From contig DAHVFB010000022.1 of NCBI GenBank assembly GCA_027317185.1, positions 1-37,335 of the forward strand: a DNA stretch of 37,335 nt, written 5' to 3'. Of the stretch, positions 15,961 through 24,512 are shown piece after piece. A program made the position numbers and the translations under genes. A model generated the notes under the pieces. The model was given only the letters and a program-made list of their open reading frames with translations. It searched no databases and had not been told where the DNA came from. The number at the start of each line of letters is the position of its first letter. Within the stretch, counting starts at the first letter, position 1. Source of the DNA: Deltaproteobacteria bacterium (lineage in GTDB: Bacteria; Desulfobacterota; Binatia; Binatales; Binataceae).

Positions 15961-16530
15961 TCAGCCCGTGACCGTTCTGATGTTGTGCTTGCCCAACTTG
16001 TACGAAACGTCGCTGCGCGACAGTCCGAGCCGCCGTGCGGCCTCGGCTTGAGCGCCATTGGTGGCGTTGAGCGCGCGCTGGATTATCGCCTTTTCTCGCG
16101 CGGCCAGGAACTCGCGCAGATCGAGCGTCTCCGGCGTCATCTCGGCGACTTCAATTGGCGTAAGCGGATGGCCGCGGCCCGGCGGCCTTGGCGGCGGCGC
16201 GGGTCTGCGTCGCGACGGGGAAATTCTCAGCCGTGATTTCATCGTTGGTCGAAAGAATACACGCACGCTCAACCAAATTCCTCAATTCATGGATATTACC
16301 AGGAAAGTCGTAGGCCACGAGCATGCTCATCGCGGCGGCACTGATGGTGCGCCGCGGCACTTTGAGGTCACGTGCCGCATGGATTTCAGGAAATGCTCGC
16401 AGAGTACCGGGATATCGTCGCGGCGCTCGCGCAGCGGGGAACCTGCAGCGGTACGACGGCCAGCCGGTAATACAGATCGTCGCGGAAGTGGCCTTCGCGT
16501 GCCCGCTGCTCGAGATCGCGACCAGCGGCT
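15961..16530 (-). pseudogene. NtrC-family sigma-54 activator, C-terminal half, frameshifted
   Basis: Reading leftward from about 16530, three frame switches (near 16437, 16370 and 16200) string together the second half of a sigma-54 enhancer-binding protein. The order is [57 protein letters not shown] with ACILSTNDEITAENFP, and finally a Fis-type helix-turn-helix tail (LDLREFLAAREKAIIQRAL, AEAARRLGLSRSDVSYKLGK) ending at 15961. The first half of the AAA+ domain, including Walker A and the GAFTGA loop, is absent here. A Walker A piece of the same kind lies on the opposite strand and begins at the same point. The gene is dead. It sits just upstream of the ABC-2 exporter genes and may once have controlled them. 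Confidence 0.85.
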
Positions 16531-16622
16531 TGGGCACCAATGCAACCGTGCTCATCACCGGGGAGACCGGAACCGGCAAGGAACTCGTTGCCCGCGCGGT
16601 CCATCACAGCAGCGATCGCGCT
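16530..16622 (+). pseudogene. Inverted Walker A fragment of a sigma-54 activator
   Basis: On the plus strand 16533-16622 encodes [19 protein letters not shown] followed by VHHSSDRA, the Walker A core of an NtrC-type AAA+ domain. It begins where the minus-strand C-terminal half ends, so the two halves of one domain type stand head to head. An inversion or a join of two truncated genes would produce this. It is followed without a gap by a histidine-kinase piece in another frame. Confidence 0.75.
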
Positions 16623-16734
16623 CCAGCAGGCGCTATTGAACCTGGTGCTGAACGCCATCGACGCGTGCCGCGGCGGCGACTCGGTTAACCTCAAGGCCGG
16701 CCGCAATGGAGGCGCCGCGATCCGGATCGATGTG
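16615..16734 (+). pseudogene. Histidine kinase ATP-binding fragment
   Basis: The frame at 16615-16734 reads [20 protein letters not shown] and continues [19 protein letters not shown]. This is the N-box region at the start of a HATPase_c domain of an NtrB-like sensor kinase. Nothing of the dimerisation domain, the G-boxes or the remainder is present. Sensor kinases of this type are usually encoded next to NtrC-type regulators, which fits the fragments on its left. Confidence 0.65.
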
Positions 16735-17261
16735 ATTTATTACTCCGCTTCGGTAATCTGTCGTGCGTGGAGCCGACGGGAACGTTCGCCGCTTTCGTTA
16801 TCTTTTGGACACAAACAGATCGCATGCCGTTGCCAAGCTTGCCTGAAGGCTCATTTTACTCCAACAACAAACGCCTCGTGCGACTTCAGGGTCTGATGAG
16901 CGATCTGGATGTTCAACAATTCGAACGGCAACATTCAAAATCTCGGACAAATCATAATCCTAATCAATCGCGAGTATGGCGGAATGCCACAGTCCACCGC
17001 GCTTTAATGCGGCAGCAATCGATGGCAAGAAGCTTGCTCTCAGAGTCTCGGTCGTCTCCAGAGTGATTGCGCCCAACCGAACGATAATCAGGATCAGAGT
17101 AAGTATTTGGCTTTCCGGGCGTTGCCGGTCACGGGCTCGGCATCCGCCGCCGTTTGCTCCATCAGAGGTTGGTCGATCGGGCCGACGAGATTGGCATAGC
17201 CTCGCGTAGCGTCCGGATTTGGCTAAAACTTTCAGGAAGAAATTCTAATGAAGGGACGTTC
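16735..17261. other. Non-coding or degenerate stretch
   Basis: About 530 bases between the kinase fragment and the YceI gene. No frame on either strand looks like a protein and I see no repeat or RNA gene. It probably holds worn remnants of the two-component locus and the YceI promoter. Confidence 0.5.
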
Positions 17262-17897
17262 ATGAAGATTCGGTGGGCCGGCCTGCGCGCACTAATCCTG
17301 GCGGCGACTCTGATTGCGATCGCTAACCCACCCGCGATCGCGGTCGAGCGAGCGCCCTCCGCGAAGGTCGCCGTGCTGGAACTCGACCCGGCAAAGACCA
17401 CCATCGCCTACTCTGTGGAAGGCTGGCCGCATCACACGCAGGGGACCTTCGCACTCAAGCACGGCGTAATCCGGATCGACCCGCAAAGCGGCAAGATGGA
17501 CGGTGTCATCGTCATCGACGCGGCCAGCGGCAACAGTGGACACTCGATTCGCGACGATCACATGAACTCCAGTGTCCTTGAGGTCTCGCGATTTCCCGAG
17601 ATCAGCTTTGCGCCGCGGCAGGTGATTAGTCACGGCGATCCGCATGGGACCTTTCCGGCCAAGGTCCGCGGCCTCTTTATGCTCCATGGCGTTGCGCATG
17701 ATTTCACGATTGACGCGTCGGTCACCCGTGGTACTGACGAGGCGACGATTCACTGCCGCTTTGGCGTCCCGTATGTGGAATGGGGCCTCGAGGATCCCAG
17801 CATCCTGATGTTCAAGGTCGCCAAGACCGTCGACGTCGAGGTGACCACCATCGCGCGCATTAGGGAACCTCCGCACAAGGCTCTGGTGTCACCCTGA
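17262..17897 (+). CDS. YceI-family periplasmic lipid-binding protein
   Basis: 211-residue exported protein of the YceI family, a lipocalin-like beta barrel that binds isoprenoid or other hydrophobic molecules in the periplasm. A signal peptide spans residues 1-27 (MKIRWAGLRALILAATLIA and following), then LDPAKTTIAYSVEG, HTQGTFALKHGVIRIDPQSG, the conserved SGNSGHSIRDDHMNSSVLEV, FPEISFAPRQV, and VRGLFMLHGVAHDFTIDASV. The ATG at 17262 is preceded by AAGGGA. The last eleven residues (REPPHKALVSP) and the stop codon are encoded by a MITE-like element that begins at 17861, so the natural C-terminus was replaced, apparently without loss of the barrel. P450 follows on the same strand. Confidence 0.92.
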   Translation: MKIRWAGLRALILAATLIAIANPPAIAVERAPSAKVAVLELDPAKTTIAYSVEGWPHHTQGTFALKHGVIRIDPQSGKMDGVIVIDAASGNSGHSIRDDHMNSSVLEVSRFPEISFAPRQVISHGDPHGTFPAKVRGLFMLHGVAHDFTIDASVTRGTDEATIHCRFGVPYVEWGLEDPSILMFKVAKTVDVEVTTIARIREPPHKALVSP

Positions 17898-17973
17898 GCG
17901 AAGCGAATGGGTCCCGGATCCGGGATTCTTCGCTGCGCTCAGAATGACAACCTAACTTGTGCAGAGTTCCTTA
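17861..17973 (-). mobile_element. MITE-like element, copy A
   Basis: 113 bp from TA to TA. The ends are inverted repeats of the GGAACCTCTGCACAAG type (here slightly diverged), with an inner long hairpin centred on cggatccg. It is the reverse complement of copy B at 27545-27658, with about six substitutions and one deleted base. It overlaps the end of the YceI gene and supplies its stop codon. No coding capacity; it would need a transposase supplied in trans. Flanking TA is what IS630/Tc1-type elements leave. Confidence 0.85.
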
Positions 17974-18039
17974 GCTGGGTCGCGACCTCCGTACTACCGA
18001 CCGGCGCCGCGTTCACCCCCGCTCATGGGGCCGCATCCG

Positions 18040-18074
18040 CCGGTGCATATATCCGTGGTATATCTGCGCACCGG
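18040..18074. promoter_or_regulatory. Imperfect palindrome upstream of the P450 gene
   Basis: ccggtgc at 18040-18046 and its complement gcaccgg at 18068-18074 enclose a second AT-rich pairing (atatat against atatct). The site lies about 90 bases before the P450 start and could be a repressor operator of the kind that controls many catabolic P450 genes. No regulator gene is adjacent. Confidence 0.3.
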
Positions 18075-18163
18075 TGATCGGCGATGCAGTCCGCGCGATG
18101 GCCGGCGCCGCGCGGGCGCGCCTCGCGCGGTGCGGATTTCACGCCGAACGAAAGGGGTTGGAT

Positions 18164-19390
18164 ATGAAGACCAGCTTCATCGATTTGAAAGATCCCGATC
18201 TCTATCGCGAGGGTATTCCGCATGCGGCTTTTACCCGGCTGCGGCACGAAGCGCCGGTCGTCTGGAACCCCGAATCCGACGGCCGCGGCTTCTGGTCGGT
18301 GACGCGCTACGACGACATCGTGGCGGTGTCGAAGAATACGAAAGTCTTTTCGTCAGAGCGCCGCCATGGCGGTCATCGCATGTTCGACGAGCAGGTGGTC
18401 GGAGTGGCCGGAGCCGGCGCCGATCAGACCGAAGCGCCGATGATCAGCATGGATCCTCCGGAGCATAATCAATATCGGCGGATGGTCTCGCCGGGCTTTG
18501 CGCCGCAGCGCGTGCGCGCGCTCGAAGGCCGGATTCGCGCGCGCGTCGGTGCGATTCTCGATCGCCTCGGCGACGCCGCGAGCTGCGATTTCGTCTCCGA
18601 CATCGCGGCCGAACTGCCGATCCAGATGCTCGCCGAACTGATCGGCGTGCCGCAGCCCGATCGCGCCCGGCTGTTCGAATGGTCCAATGCGCTGATCGCC
18701 GAGGACGACCCCGAATACCGCGCGTCGCCGGAAGCGATGGGCGCCAAGATCGCCGCGATGACCGAGTATGCAATCGGGATGTGGGATGCGCGCTTGCGGG
18801 AGCCGGCCGAAGACCTGATCAGCATGCTGGTGCATTCGCGTATCGACGGTGAGGCGCTGACCCGCGAGCGCTATATCGGAACGTTCATCTTGCTGGTCGC
18901 GGCCGGCAACGAAACCACGCGCAACTCGATCGCCGGCGGTTTTCTCGCCCTCGCCGCTCATCCGGAGCAGAGGCGCCGCGTCATCGACGACCCTTCATTG
19001 CTGGGCAGTGCGGCGGCTGAAATCGTGCGCTGGGTCAGCCCCGTAATGCATATGCGGCGGACGGCGATCGCCGACACCGAGCTTGGCGGCCAGGCGATTC
19101 GTGCCGGCGACAAAGTGATCCTCTGGTATTGCTCGGCCAATCGCGACGAAGCGGTTTTCGCCGATCCGTTCAAGTTCGACGCCGCACGCGCCGAACCGGC
19201 CCATCTCGGCTTCGGCACGGGACAGCATTTCTGCCTCGGCGCGCGGCTGGCGGAGATGCAAATCCGGGTCTTTTACGAAGAATTCCTGCGCCGCTATCCC
19301 GACGCGCAGCCGGTTGGACCGCAGCGCCGCGTGCGCTCGAATTTCATCGTCGGCTACAAGTCGATTCCCGCGCGCCTGTCGCCGGATTGA
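18164..19390 (+). CDS. Cytochrome P450 monooxygenase
   Basis: 408-residue soluble bacterial P450 of normal length, needing a ferredoxin and reductase that are not in this window. Seen: FWSVTRYDDIVAVSKNTKVF near the N-terminus, SMDPPEHNQYRRMVSPGFAP (C-helix region), the I-helix oxygen-binding motif LLVAAGNETTRNSI, the ExxR pair in EIVRWVSPV, and the heme loop HLGFGTGQHFCLGARLA with thiolate Cys357. The sequence resembles actinobacterial and proteobacterial CYP families acting on steroids, terpenes or alkyl chains (CYP124/125/142-like), but the substrate cannot be assigned. The ATG at 18164 follows AAAGGGG at good spacing; an in-frame upstream ATG at 18074 is less likely. Single gene, between a MITE copy and the cyclase regulator. 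Confidence 0.93.
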   Translation: MKTSFIDLKDPDLYREGIPHAAFTRLRHEAPVVWNPESDGRGFWSVTRYDDIVAVSKNTKVFSSERRHGGHRMFDEQVVGVAGAGADQTEAPMISMDPPEHNQYRRMVSPGFAPQRVRALEGRIRARVGAILDRLGDAASCDFVSDIAAELPIQMLAELIGVPQPDRARLFEWSNALIAEDDPEYRASPEAMGAKIAAMTEYAIGMWDARLREPAEDLISMLVHSRIDGEALTRERYIGTFILLVAAGNETTRNSIAGGFLALAAHPEQRRRVIDDPSLLGSAAAEIVRWVSPVMHMRRTAIADTELGGQAIRAGDKVILWYCSANRDEAVFADPFKFDAARAEPAHLGFGTGQHFCLGARLAEMQIRVFYEEFLRRYPDAQPVGPQRRVRSNFIVGYKSIPARLSPD

Positions 19391-19492
19391 TGGCGGACTC
19401 ATCCGGACCGGGAGGGAATGCATAGATAACGCGCCGCGCGATCGTGATAGCTTGGCGCGCGAACCACGCCGCCGGGGGGCGCCGGCCATTCA

Positions 19493-20443
19493 ATGCACTG
19501 CGCAAGCTGCAACGCCGAGCTCAATCCCAACGCGAAGTTCTGCATCGAATGCGGCTCCGCGATCGCGATCCGCTGTGCCGCCTGCGAGTTTCAAAATCCG
19601 CCCGGCGCGAAGTTCTGCCAGGATTACGGCGCCGCGCTCGCCGCACACTCGGCCACTGCCGCAATCATCTCATCCCAAGCTCAATTAACGGCTCTCAATA
19701 TCCGCGTCGCGCCGGAGCAGCCGGCCGCCTCGAAGGTGATCGAGGGCGAGCGCAAGACGGTGACGGCGTTGTTCGCGGACATCAAGGGCTCGACCGAGTT
19801 GATGGAGGACCTCGACCTGGAGGAGGCGCGCGCGATCATCGATCCGGCACTGCGCATCATGATCGAGGCGGCGCGTCGCTTCGACGGCTACGTCGTGCAA
19901 TCGACCGGCGACGGTATGTTCGCGCTGTTCGGGGCGCCAGTCGCGCACGAGGATCATCCGCAAAGGGCGTTGTATGCGGCGCTGCGCATGCAGGCCGCGA
20001 TCTTGACCTACGCCGCGCGGCTGCGCGCCGAAGGCCGCGTGCCGATCGAGATTCGTGTCGGCATCCACACTGGCGAGGTCGTGGTGCGATCGATCGAGAC
20101 CGGCGAGCGCACCGAGTATACGCCGATCGGCCATACGACCAACCTCGCGTCGCGCCTGCAGGCAATCGCACCGACCGGCGCGATCGTGCTGAGCGGCGCG
20201 ACGGCGCGCCTGGTCGCCGGATATTTCGCGCTGAAAGCGCTCGGCCCGGCGGGTGAAGGGCGTCAGCGCCGCAATCGAAGTATTCGAGGCGATCGGGCTG
20301 GGTCCACTGCGCACGCGCCTGCAGGTTTCCGCGATGCGCGGGCTGACGAAATTCTGCGGCCGCGTCACGGAACTCGATCGCGTCAAGCATGCGCTGGAAT
20401 TGGCCCGCGCCGGTCACGGCCAGGTACTCTGTGCGGCCGGTGA
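19493..20443 (+). CDS. Zinc-ribbon / class III nucleotide cyclase, N-terminal part of an interrupted regulator
   Basis: First part of a zinc-ribbon, class III cyclase, ATPase and TPR regulator. Residues 3-20 form one CxxC...CxxC ribbon (Cys 3, 6, 17, 20). A second (Cys 28, 31, 42) has Tyr45 in place of its fourth cysteine. The cyclase domain (about 88-253) has the two metal-binding Asp in FADIKGSTELME (Asp96) and STGDGMFALFGAP (Asp140), then VGIHTGEVVVRSIETG and YTPIGHTTNLASRL. After LKALGP (about 20250) one extra G switches the frame; the expected continuation VKGVSAAIEVFEAIGLG lies in the frame starting at 20253. This frame itself runs on to 20443 through non-native residues. Either the gene is broken, the cyclase is made alone, or the extra base is a sequencing error. 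Confidence 0.85.
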   Translation: MHCASCNAELNPNAKFCIECGSAIAIRCAACEFQNPPGAKFCQDYGAALAAHSATAAIISSQAQLTALNIRVAPEQPAASKVIEGERKTVTALFADIKGSTELMEDLDLEEARAIIDPALRIMIEAARRFDGYVVQSTGDGMFALFGAPVAHEDHPQRALYAALRMQAAILTYAARLRAEGRVPIEIRVGIHTGEVVVRSIETGERTEYTPIGHTTNLASRLQAIAPTGAIVLSGATARLVAGYFALKALGPAGEGRQRRNRSIRGDRAGSTAHAPAGFRDARADEILRPRHGTRSRQACAGIGPRRSRPGTLCGR

Positions 20444-22520
20444 AGCGGGCGTGGGAAAATCGCGGCTGTTCTATGAGTTCAACGCGGTCGCCGGCCGCGG
20501 ATGCCTGCTGCTCGAGACCTTCGCCGTGTCGCACGGCAAGGCGTCGCCGTACCTGCCGGTAATCCAGTTGCTCGAGGATTATTTCGGCATCGCCGACAGC
20601 GACGATCTGCGTCGGCGGCGCGAGAAGGCCGGCGGCAAAATCCTGATGCTCGATCGCACGCTCGACGATACGCTGCCCTACCTGTTCACACTGATGGGTA
20701 TCCAGGAGGGCGACGATCCGCTGGCCCGCATGGACCCGCAGATTAAACGCCAGCGCACGCTCGAAGCGATCCGGCGCATCCTGATCCGCGAGAGCGCCAA
20801 TCAGCCGCTCATTCTGATTTTCGAAGACCTCCACTGGATCGACGGGGCGAGCCAGGCGCTGCTCGATCTGATGGTCGATTCGATCGAGCAAGCCTCTATT
20901 CTGATACTGCTGAATTATCGCCCCGAGTACCCGCATCGGTGGACCGGACGCGCCTATCACGGCGAACTCGAGATGCGCCCGCTGCCGGTCGAATGCACCC
21001 AGGAGCTGCTAGCCGCGCTGCTCGGTCCGTCGCCCGCGCTCGCCGATCTCAAGCGCCTGATTTTCGCGCAGACCGAGGGTAATCCGTTCTTCATCGAGGA
21101 GATCGTGCGCGCGCTCTTCGAGCAGGGCATCCTTGCCCGCACCGGTGAGGTCACGCTGACGCGTTCGCTCGCCGATGTCAGGATTCCACAAACGGTGCAG
21201 GGAATTATCGCCGCGCGCATCGACCGCCTGGCGCCCGCCCAACGCGACCTGCTGCAGACCGTCGCGGTCCTGGGCCGCGAATTTCCCGCCGCCCTCGCCC
21301 GCGAACTCGCCGCCACCTCCGCCGATCAATTTGAAGGGACGCTCGCCGACCTCGAGGCCGGCGATTTTATCTACGAGGAATCCGATTCGCACGGCACCCG
21401 CTTCGCTTTCAAGCACGTGCTCACCCAGGAGGTCGCCTACGGTTCGCTGCTCGGCCAACAGCGCCGGGTACTGCACGATCGCGCGGCCCGTGCGATCGAG
21501 AATATTTTTGCCGGCCGCCTCGACGACCATCTGGCCGACCTCGCCAATCATCACACCCGCTCCGGCAACGCGCTCGCGTCAGTTCACTATCTCGATCTCG
21601 CCGGACGGCAAGCGGCGCGCCGAGCCGCCTATCCCGAAGCCGCCGATCACATGACCGCCGCGCTCAAGCTCATCGCCACGATGCCCCCTTCGGACGAGCG
21701 CGACCGCCTCGAAATCCACATGCTCACCGCGCTCGCCCAGTTCCTGATTCCGCTGCGCGGACCCGGCGCCGACGAGGTGCGGCAGGCCTTCGATCGCGCG
21801 CGCGAGCTCTGCGAGCAGCTCGGCGACGTCGACGCGCTCTACTGGGTGGTTTTCGGATTGCAATTTAGTTACATCATGCGCCACGAGCTGGAGACGGCGC
21901 GCACGCTGGGTTTCGAGCAACTGACTATTGCGGAGCGCACTGGGTATCCGGCGATGCTCATGGGGGCGTATATCGCCCTCGCGCAGACTCACGTGTTGCT
22001 TGGCGAGTTCTCCGCGGCGGCTGATTTCTGCCAGCGGGCGCTGGCGCTGCCCGCCGATCTTCCCGGCTATCCGCTCGTTGACGTGGGCGAGCCCCGTCCG
22101 ATGATCCTTTCAATCCTGAGCACGGCCCTGATGGCGCTTGGCTATCCGACACAGGCGCTCGCACGCGGCGAGGAGGCGCTGGTGCTGGCGCGCCGCGCCG
22201 GACCCTACTCGGTGGCGCTCGCGCTGAGTAGCCTGGCGCAGATTCGCCGCGAAATCGGCGACACCTCCACCGCGATGGAGAATGTCGACGCGCTCGACGC
22301 GCTCGCCACTGAGAATGGTTTCTCGCTGTGGAGTGCGCAGGCCGCCGTCACCCGCGGGCGGATCCTGCTCGGCCGCGGGCAATTCCACGAGGCGATTGCG
22401 CAATTGCGCGGGGGCGCCGCTGACTTCGAAACCAGCGGCGCGGCCACCAGCTCTATTGGAAAATTGCGGCCGCCGACGCGCTCGGTCACACTGGCGCGGC
22501 GCGCGAAGGTCTCAAGCTGA
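20253..22520 (+). CDS. ATPase and TPR middle part of the interrupted cyclase regulator
   Basis: Continuation of the regulator after the first frame switch. It starts VKGVSAAIEVFEAIGLGPLR and enters an AAA/STAND-type ATPase with LTKFCGRVTELDRVKHALEL, Walker A GEAGVGKSRLFYEF, Walker B LILIFEDLHWIDGASQALLD and FAQTEGNPFFIEEIVRALFE. A helical linker and TPR-like repeats follow (for example HMTAALKLIATMPPSDERDR, GFEQLTIAERTGYPAM, ARGEEALVLARRAG). Native sequence ends near 22450; the last 20-odd residues to 22520 are out of frame. A GTG at 20253 could start it as a separate protein, though no ribosome-binding site is evident. The STAND ATPase probably couples a signal sensed by the TPR part to the cyclase domain. 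Confidence 0.85.
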   Translation: MKGVSAAIEVFEAIGLGPLRTRLQVSAMRGLTKFCGRVTELDRVKHALELARAGHGQVLCAAGEAGVGKSRLFYEFNAVAGRGCLLLETFAVSHGKASPYLPVIQLLEDYFGIADSDDLRRRREKAGGKILMLDRTLDDTLPYLFTLMGIQEGDDPLARMDPQIKRQRTLEAIRRILIRESANQPLILIFEDLHWIDGASQALLDLMVDSIEQASILILLNYRPEYPHRWTGRAYHGELEMRPLPVECTQELLAALLGPSPALADLKRLIFAQTEGNPFFIEEIVRALFEQGILARTGEVTLTRSLADVRIPQTVQGIIAARIDRLAPAQRDLLQTVAVLGREFPAALARELAATSADQFEGTLADLEAGDFIYEESDSHGTRFAFKHVLTQEVAYGSLLGQQRRVLHDRAARAIENIFAGRLDDHLADLANHHTRSGNALASVHYLDLAGRQAARRAAYPEAADHMTAALKLIATMPPSDERDRLEIHMLTALAQFLIPLRGPGADEVRQAFDRARELCEQLGDVDALYWVVFGLQFSYIMRHELETARTLGFEQLTIAERTGYPAMLMGAYIALAQTHVLLGEFSAAADFCQRALALPADLPGYPLVDVGEPRPMILSILSTALMALGYPTQALARGEEALVLARRAGPYSVALALSSLAQIRREIGDTSTAMENVDALDALATENGFSLWSAQAAVTRGRILLGRGQFHEAIAQLRGGAADFETSGAATSSIGKLRPPTRSVTLARRAKVSS

Positions 22521-22858
22521 TCGACGAAGCGATCGAGCAGATCGAACGCAGCGGGCTGCGGGTCGGCGAGTCCCTCGTCTATCTTGTCCAGGGCGCGCTC
22601 TATCTCCAACTCGGCGGCGCCGATGCGCAGTCGGCGGCCGAGGCGAGCATGCGCAAATCGATCGATGTCGCGCGCCGCCAGGCGTCGCGGACCGCCGAGC
22701 TGCGCGCCACGGCGAGCCTCGCGCGCCTGCTCGACAAACAAGGTCGCCACGAGGAGGCGCGTACGATGCTGGGCGTAATTTACAATTGGTTCACCGAGGG
22801 CTTCGGCATCGTCGACCTGAAAGACGCCGGTGCGCTGCTCGGCGAATTGGCCGAATAG
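22450..22858 (+). pseudogene. C-terminal TPR tail of the interrupted cyclase regulator
   Basis: Last part of the same regulator, back in the first frame after a missing base near 22450. It reads YWKIAAADALGHTGAAREGL, KLIDEAIEQIERSGLR, SLVYLVQGALYLQLGG, MRKSIDVARRQASRTAELRA, SLARLLDKQGRHEEARTML, and the usual family ending YNWFTEGFGIVDLKDAGALL before TAG at 22856. The family-typical C-terminus shows that the whole gene spans 19493-22858, about 1120 codons. The two shifts cancel (+1 then -1). Confidence 0.8.
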
Positions 22859-22875
22859 CTAATAGCTATTCGGCC
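22849..22875. terminator. Perfect 12-bp hairpin between convergent genes
   Basis: ggccgaatagct (22849-22860), loop aat, agctattcggcc (22864-22875). The hairpin includes the stop codon of the cyclase regulator and lies 80 bases from the end of the leftward amidohydrolase gene. Perfect pairing and position suggest a two-way terminator, although no T-run follows. Confidence 0.6.
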
Positions 22876-22955
22876 GCACCGGTCCGCTCTTGCCCATGCT
22901 CAGGGCTGAGCACGCTTGGCTATCCGCTATGCCGATCGGCGCCGCGCGCGACGAT

Positions 22956-24227
22956 TCATGCCGCCCTGGCCGCGGCTTTGCCCGGCGTCAGATGGCATTC
23001 GACGAATTTGCCGTCTTTCATCACTACGTCGAGCTTGGCGCGGTCCTGAAGCACCGTGATGTCCTTGACCGGATCGCCGTTGACCACGATCAGATCGGCG
23101 AGTTTGCCCGCTTCGATCGTGCCGAGTTCGTCGCCCATCCCGAGCAGTTCAGCGCCGTTGCGGGTCGCCCACGTGATCACCTCGAGCGCCGGAATTCCCG
23201 CGCCGTTGACATATGCCGCGAGCTCTTTGGCGTAGTCGCCATGCGGCATCGCGGAGGTGCCGAAGTCGTCGCCTATCACTATCTTCACGCCCGCCGCCTG
23301 GGCCCTCGGTAGCGTCAGGTACGAATGCTCGAGGCCGCGCGTCATCTCCTCGACGCCCGGAAACGACGCCTTGCCCTCGCGCCGTTTCTGTTCCGCCATC
23401 ATGTACGGAAAATACAGGCTCGGCACCAGGAACGTCCGCTGCTCGGCCATCCGCTCGATACATTCGTCGTCCATCTGGTCGCCGTGATCGATCACGTCGA
23501 GCCGCGCGTCGAGCGCCGCCATGATCCCGCGTTTCGAGATAATGTGCCCGCGAATCTTCTTGCCGCGTTCGTGCGCGGTGTCGGACGCGGCTTTCATCTC
23601 CTCGAGCGTCATCGTCATCACGTCGGCCGGCCACGCCAGGCCGTGACCGCCGGTCGGGTAGAGCTTGATGATGTCGACGCCTTGCTTGATTTCGTCACGC
23701 ACCGCTTTGCGGAATTCGTCGGGTCCGTCACAGATTAAACCGAGTCCCTCCATCTGCATTTTCCACCAGCTCGGATGGAAGTCGACGGAATCGCCGGTCG
23801 TCACCACGTCGCGTCCGCCGGCCATGAAGCGCGGTCCCGGGATCAGGCCCTGGTTGATCGCGCGTTTGAGCGTCACGTCGATATTGTGCAGCGTGCCCGC
23901 GCCGACCGCGCCGGTGAAGCCGCAGCGCAGCAGCAGTTCGGCGTTTTTCGCGGCGATCAGCGTCAGCATCGTCGGCGGATGCTTCATGTCGAGGTCGAAT
24001 AGCGTGCCGATATTGTCGTAGGCGACGTGGTAATGGCACTGGATCATTCCGGGCATCAGCGAGCGCCCGGCCACGTCATAGACGACGTCGTTGGCGCCCG
24101 GCTTAGGTGCGTCGCCGTTGGTCGCGACCGCCGCGATGCGATTGTTTTCGACCACCACCGTGGCGTTTTTCCGCGGCGCGTTTGCGCCGTCGATCAGATT
24201 CGCCCGCCGCAAGAATATCCGTCCCAT
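22956..24227 (-). CDS. Metal-dependent amidohydrolase (imidazolonepropionase-like)
   Basis: 423-residue cytoplasmic amidohydrolase of the subfamily with imidazolonepropionase-like and prolidase-like members. It has a small beta-sandwich (IFLRRANLIDGANAP, VVVENNRIAAVA) around a metal TIM barrel. The metal motifs are HxH in QCHYHVAYDN (His65, His67), the Lys in DIIKLYPTGGHG that is carbamylated in this group, HERGKKIRGHI, DVIDHGDQMDD and GDDFGTSAMPHGDY. The C-terminus has the usual GTIEAGKLADLIVVNGDPVK. The ATG at 24227 is preceded by GGAGG at seven bases; an upstream in-frame ATG at 24281 would add an unlikely leader. It is divergent from the alpha/beta hydrolase, with 285 bases between, probably a shared control region. 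Substrate unknown: cyclic amides or N-acyl compounds are usual. Confidence 0.93.
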   Translation of the reverse strand: MGRIFLRRANLIDGANAPRKNATVVVENNRIAAVATNGDAPKPGANDVVYDVAGRSLMPGMIQCHYHVAYDNIGTLFDLDMKHPPTMLTLIAAKNAELLLRCGFTGAVGAGTLHNIDVTLKRAINQGLIPGPRFMAGGRDVVTTGDSVDFHPSWWKMQMEGLGLICDGPDEFRKAVRDEIKQGVDIIKLYPTGGHGLAWPADVMTMTLEEMKAASDTAHERGKKIRGHIISKRGIMAALDARLDVIDHGDQMDDECIERMAEQRTFLVPSLYFPYMMAEQKRREGKASFPGVEEMTRGLEHSYLTLPRAQAAGVKIVIGDDFGTSAMPHGDYAKELAAYVNGAGIPALEVITWATRNGAELLGMGDELGTIEAGKLADLIVVNGDPVKDITVLQDRAKLDVVMKDGKFVECHLTPGKAAARAA

Positions 24228-24512
24228 TGCGATTTCCTCCGCTTGCGCCTGTGCGAGCCGCGATCGCCGGCCCGCAGCCATATTCGCTTATCCGGCAACC
24301 GCGCCGTCCATGTCAAACATCGCATGGCCCGTCGTTTCCACGGCCGCAACGCTTTCGCGCGCCGTCGCCGCGCCCTTGTCGATCCGTGCAAAACCGCGCA
24401 GGCTGGTATATATCCAATGCTTGAGAGGCGCGCACGCCTGAGCCAACGAATCTAATCGCGGCCCGGCGGATCGCTCGATTTCGTCCGTGCCGCGCAGCAG
24501 GGAGACCATTCG

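Noticed and set aside
19857-20960. 367-codon minus-strand frame opposite the cyclase regulator
   Set aside because: Antisense shadow of high-GC coding sequence; the plus strand shows cyclase and ATPase motifs throughout.
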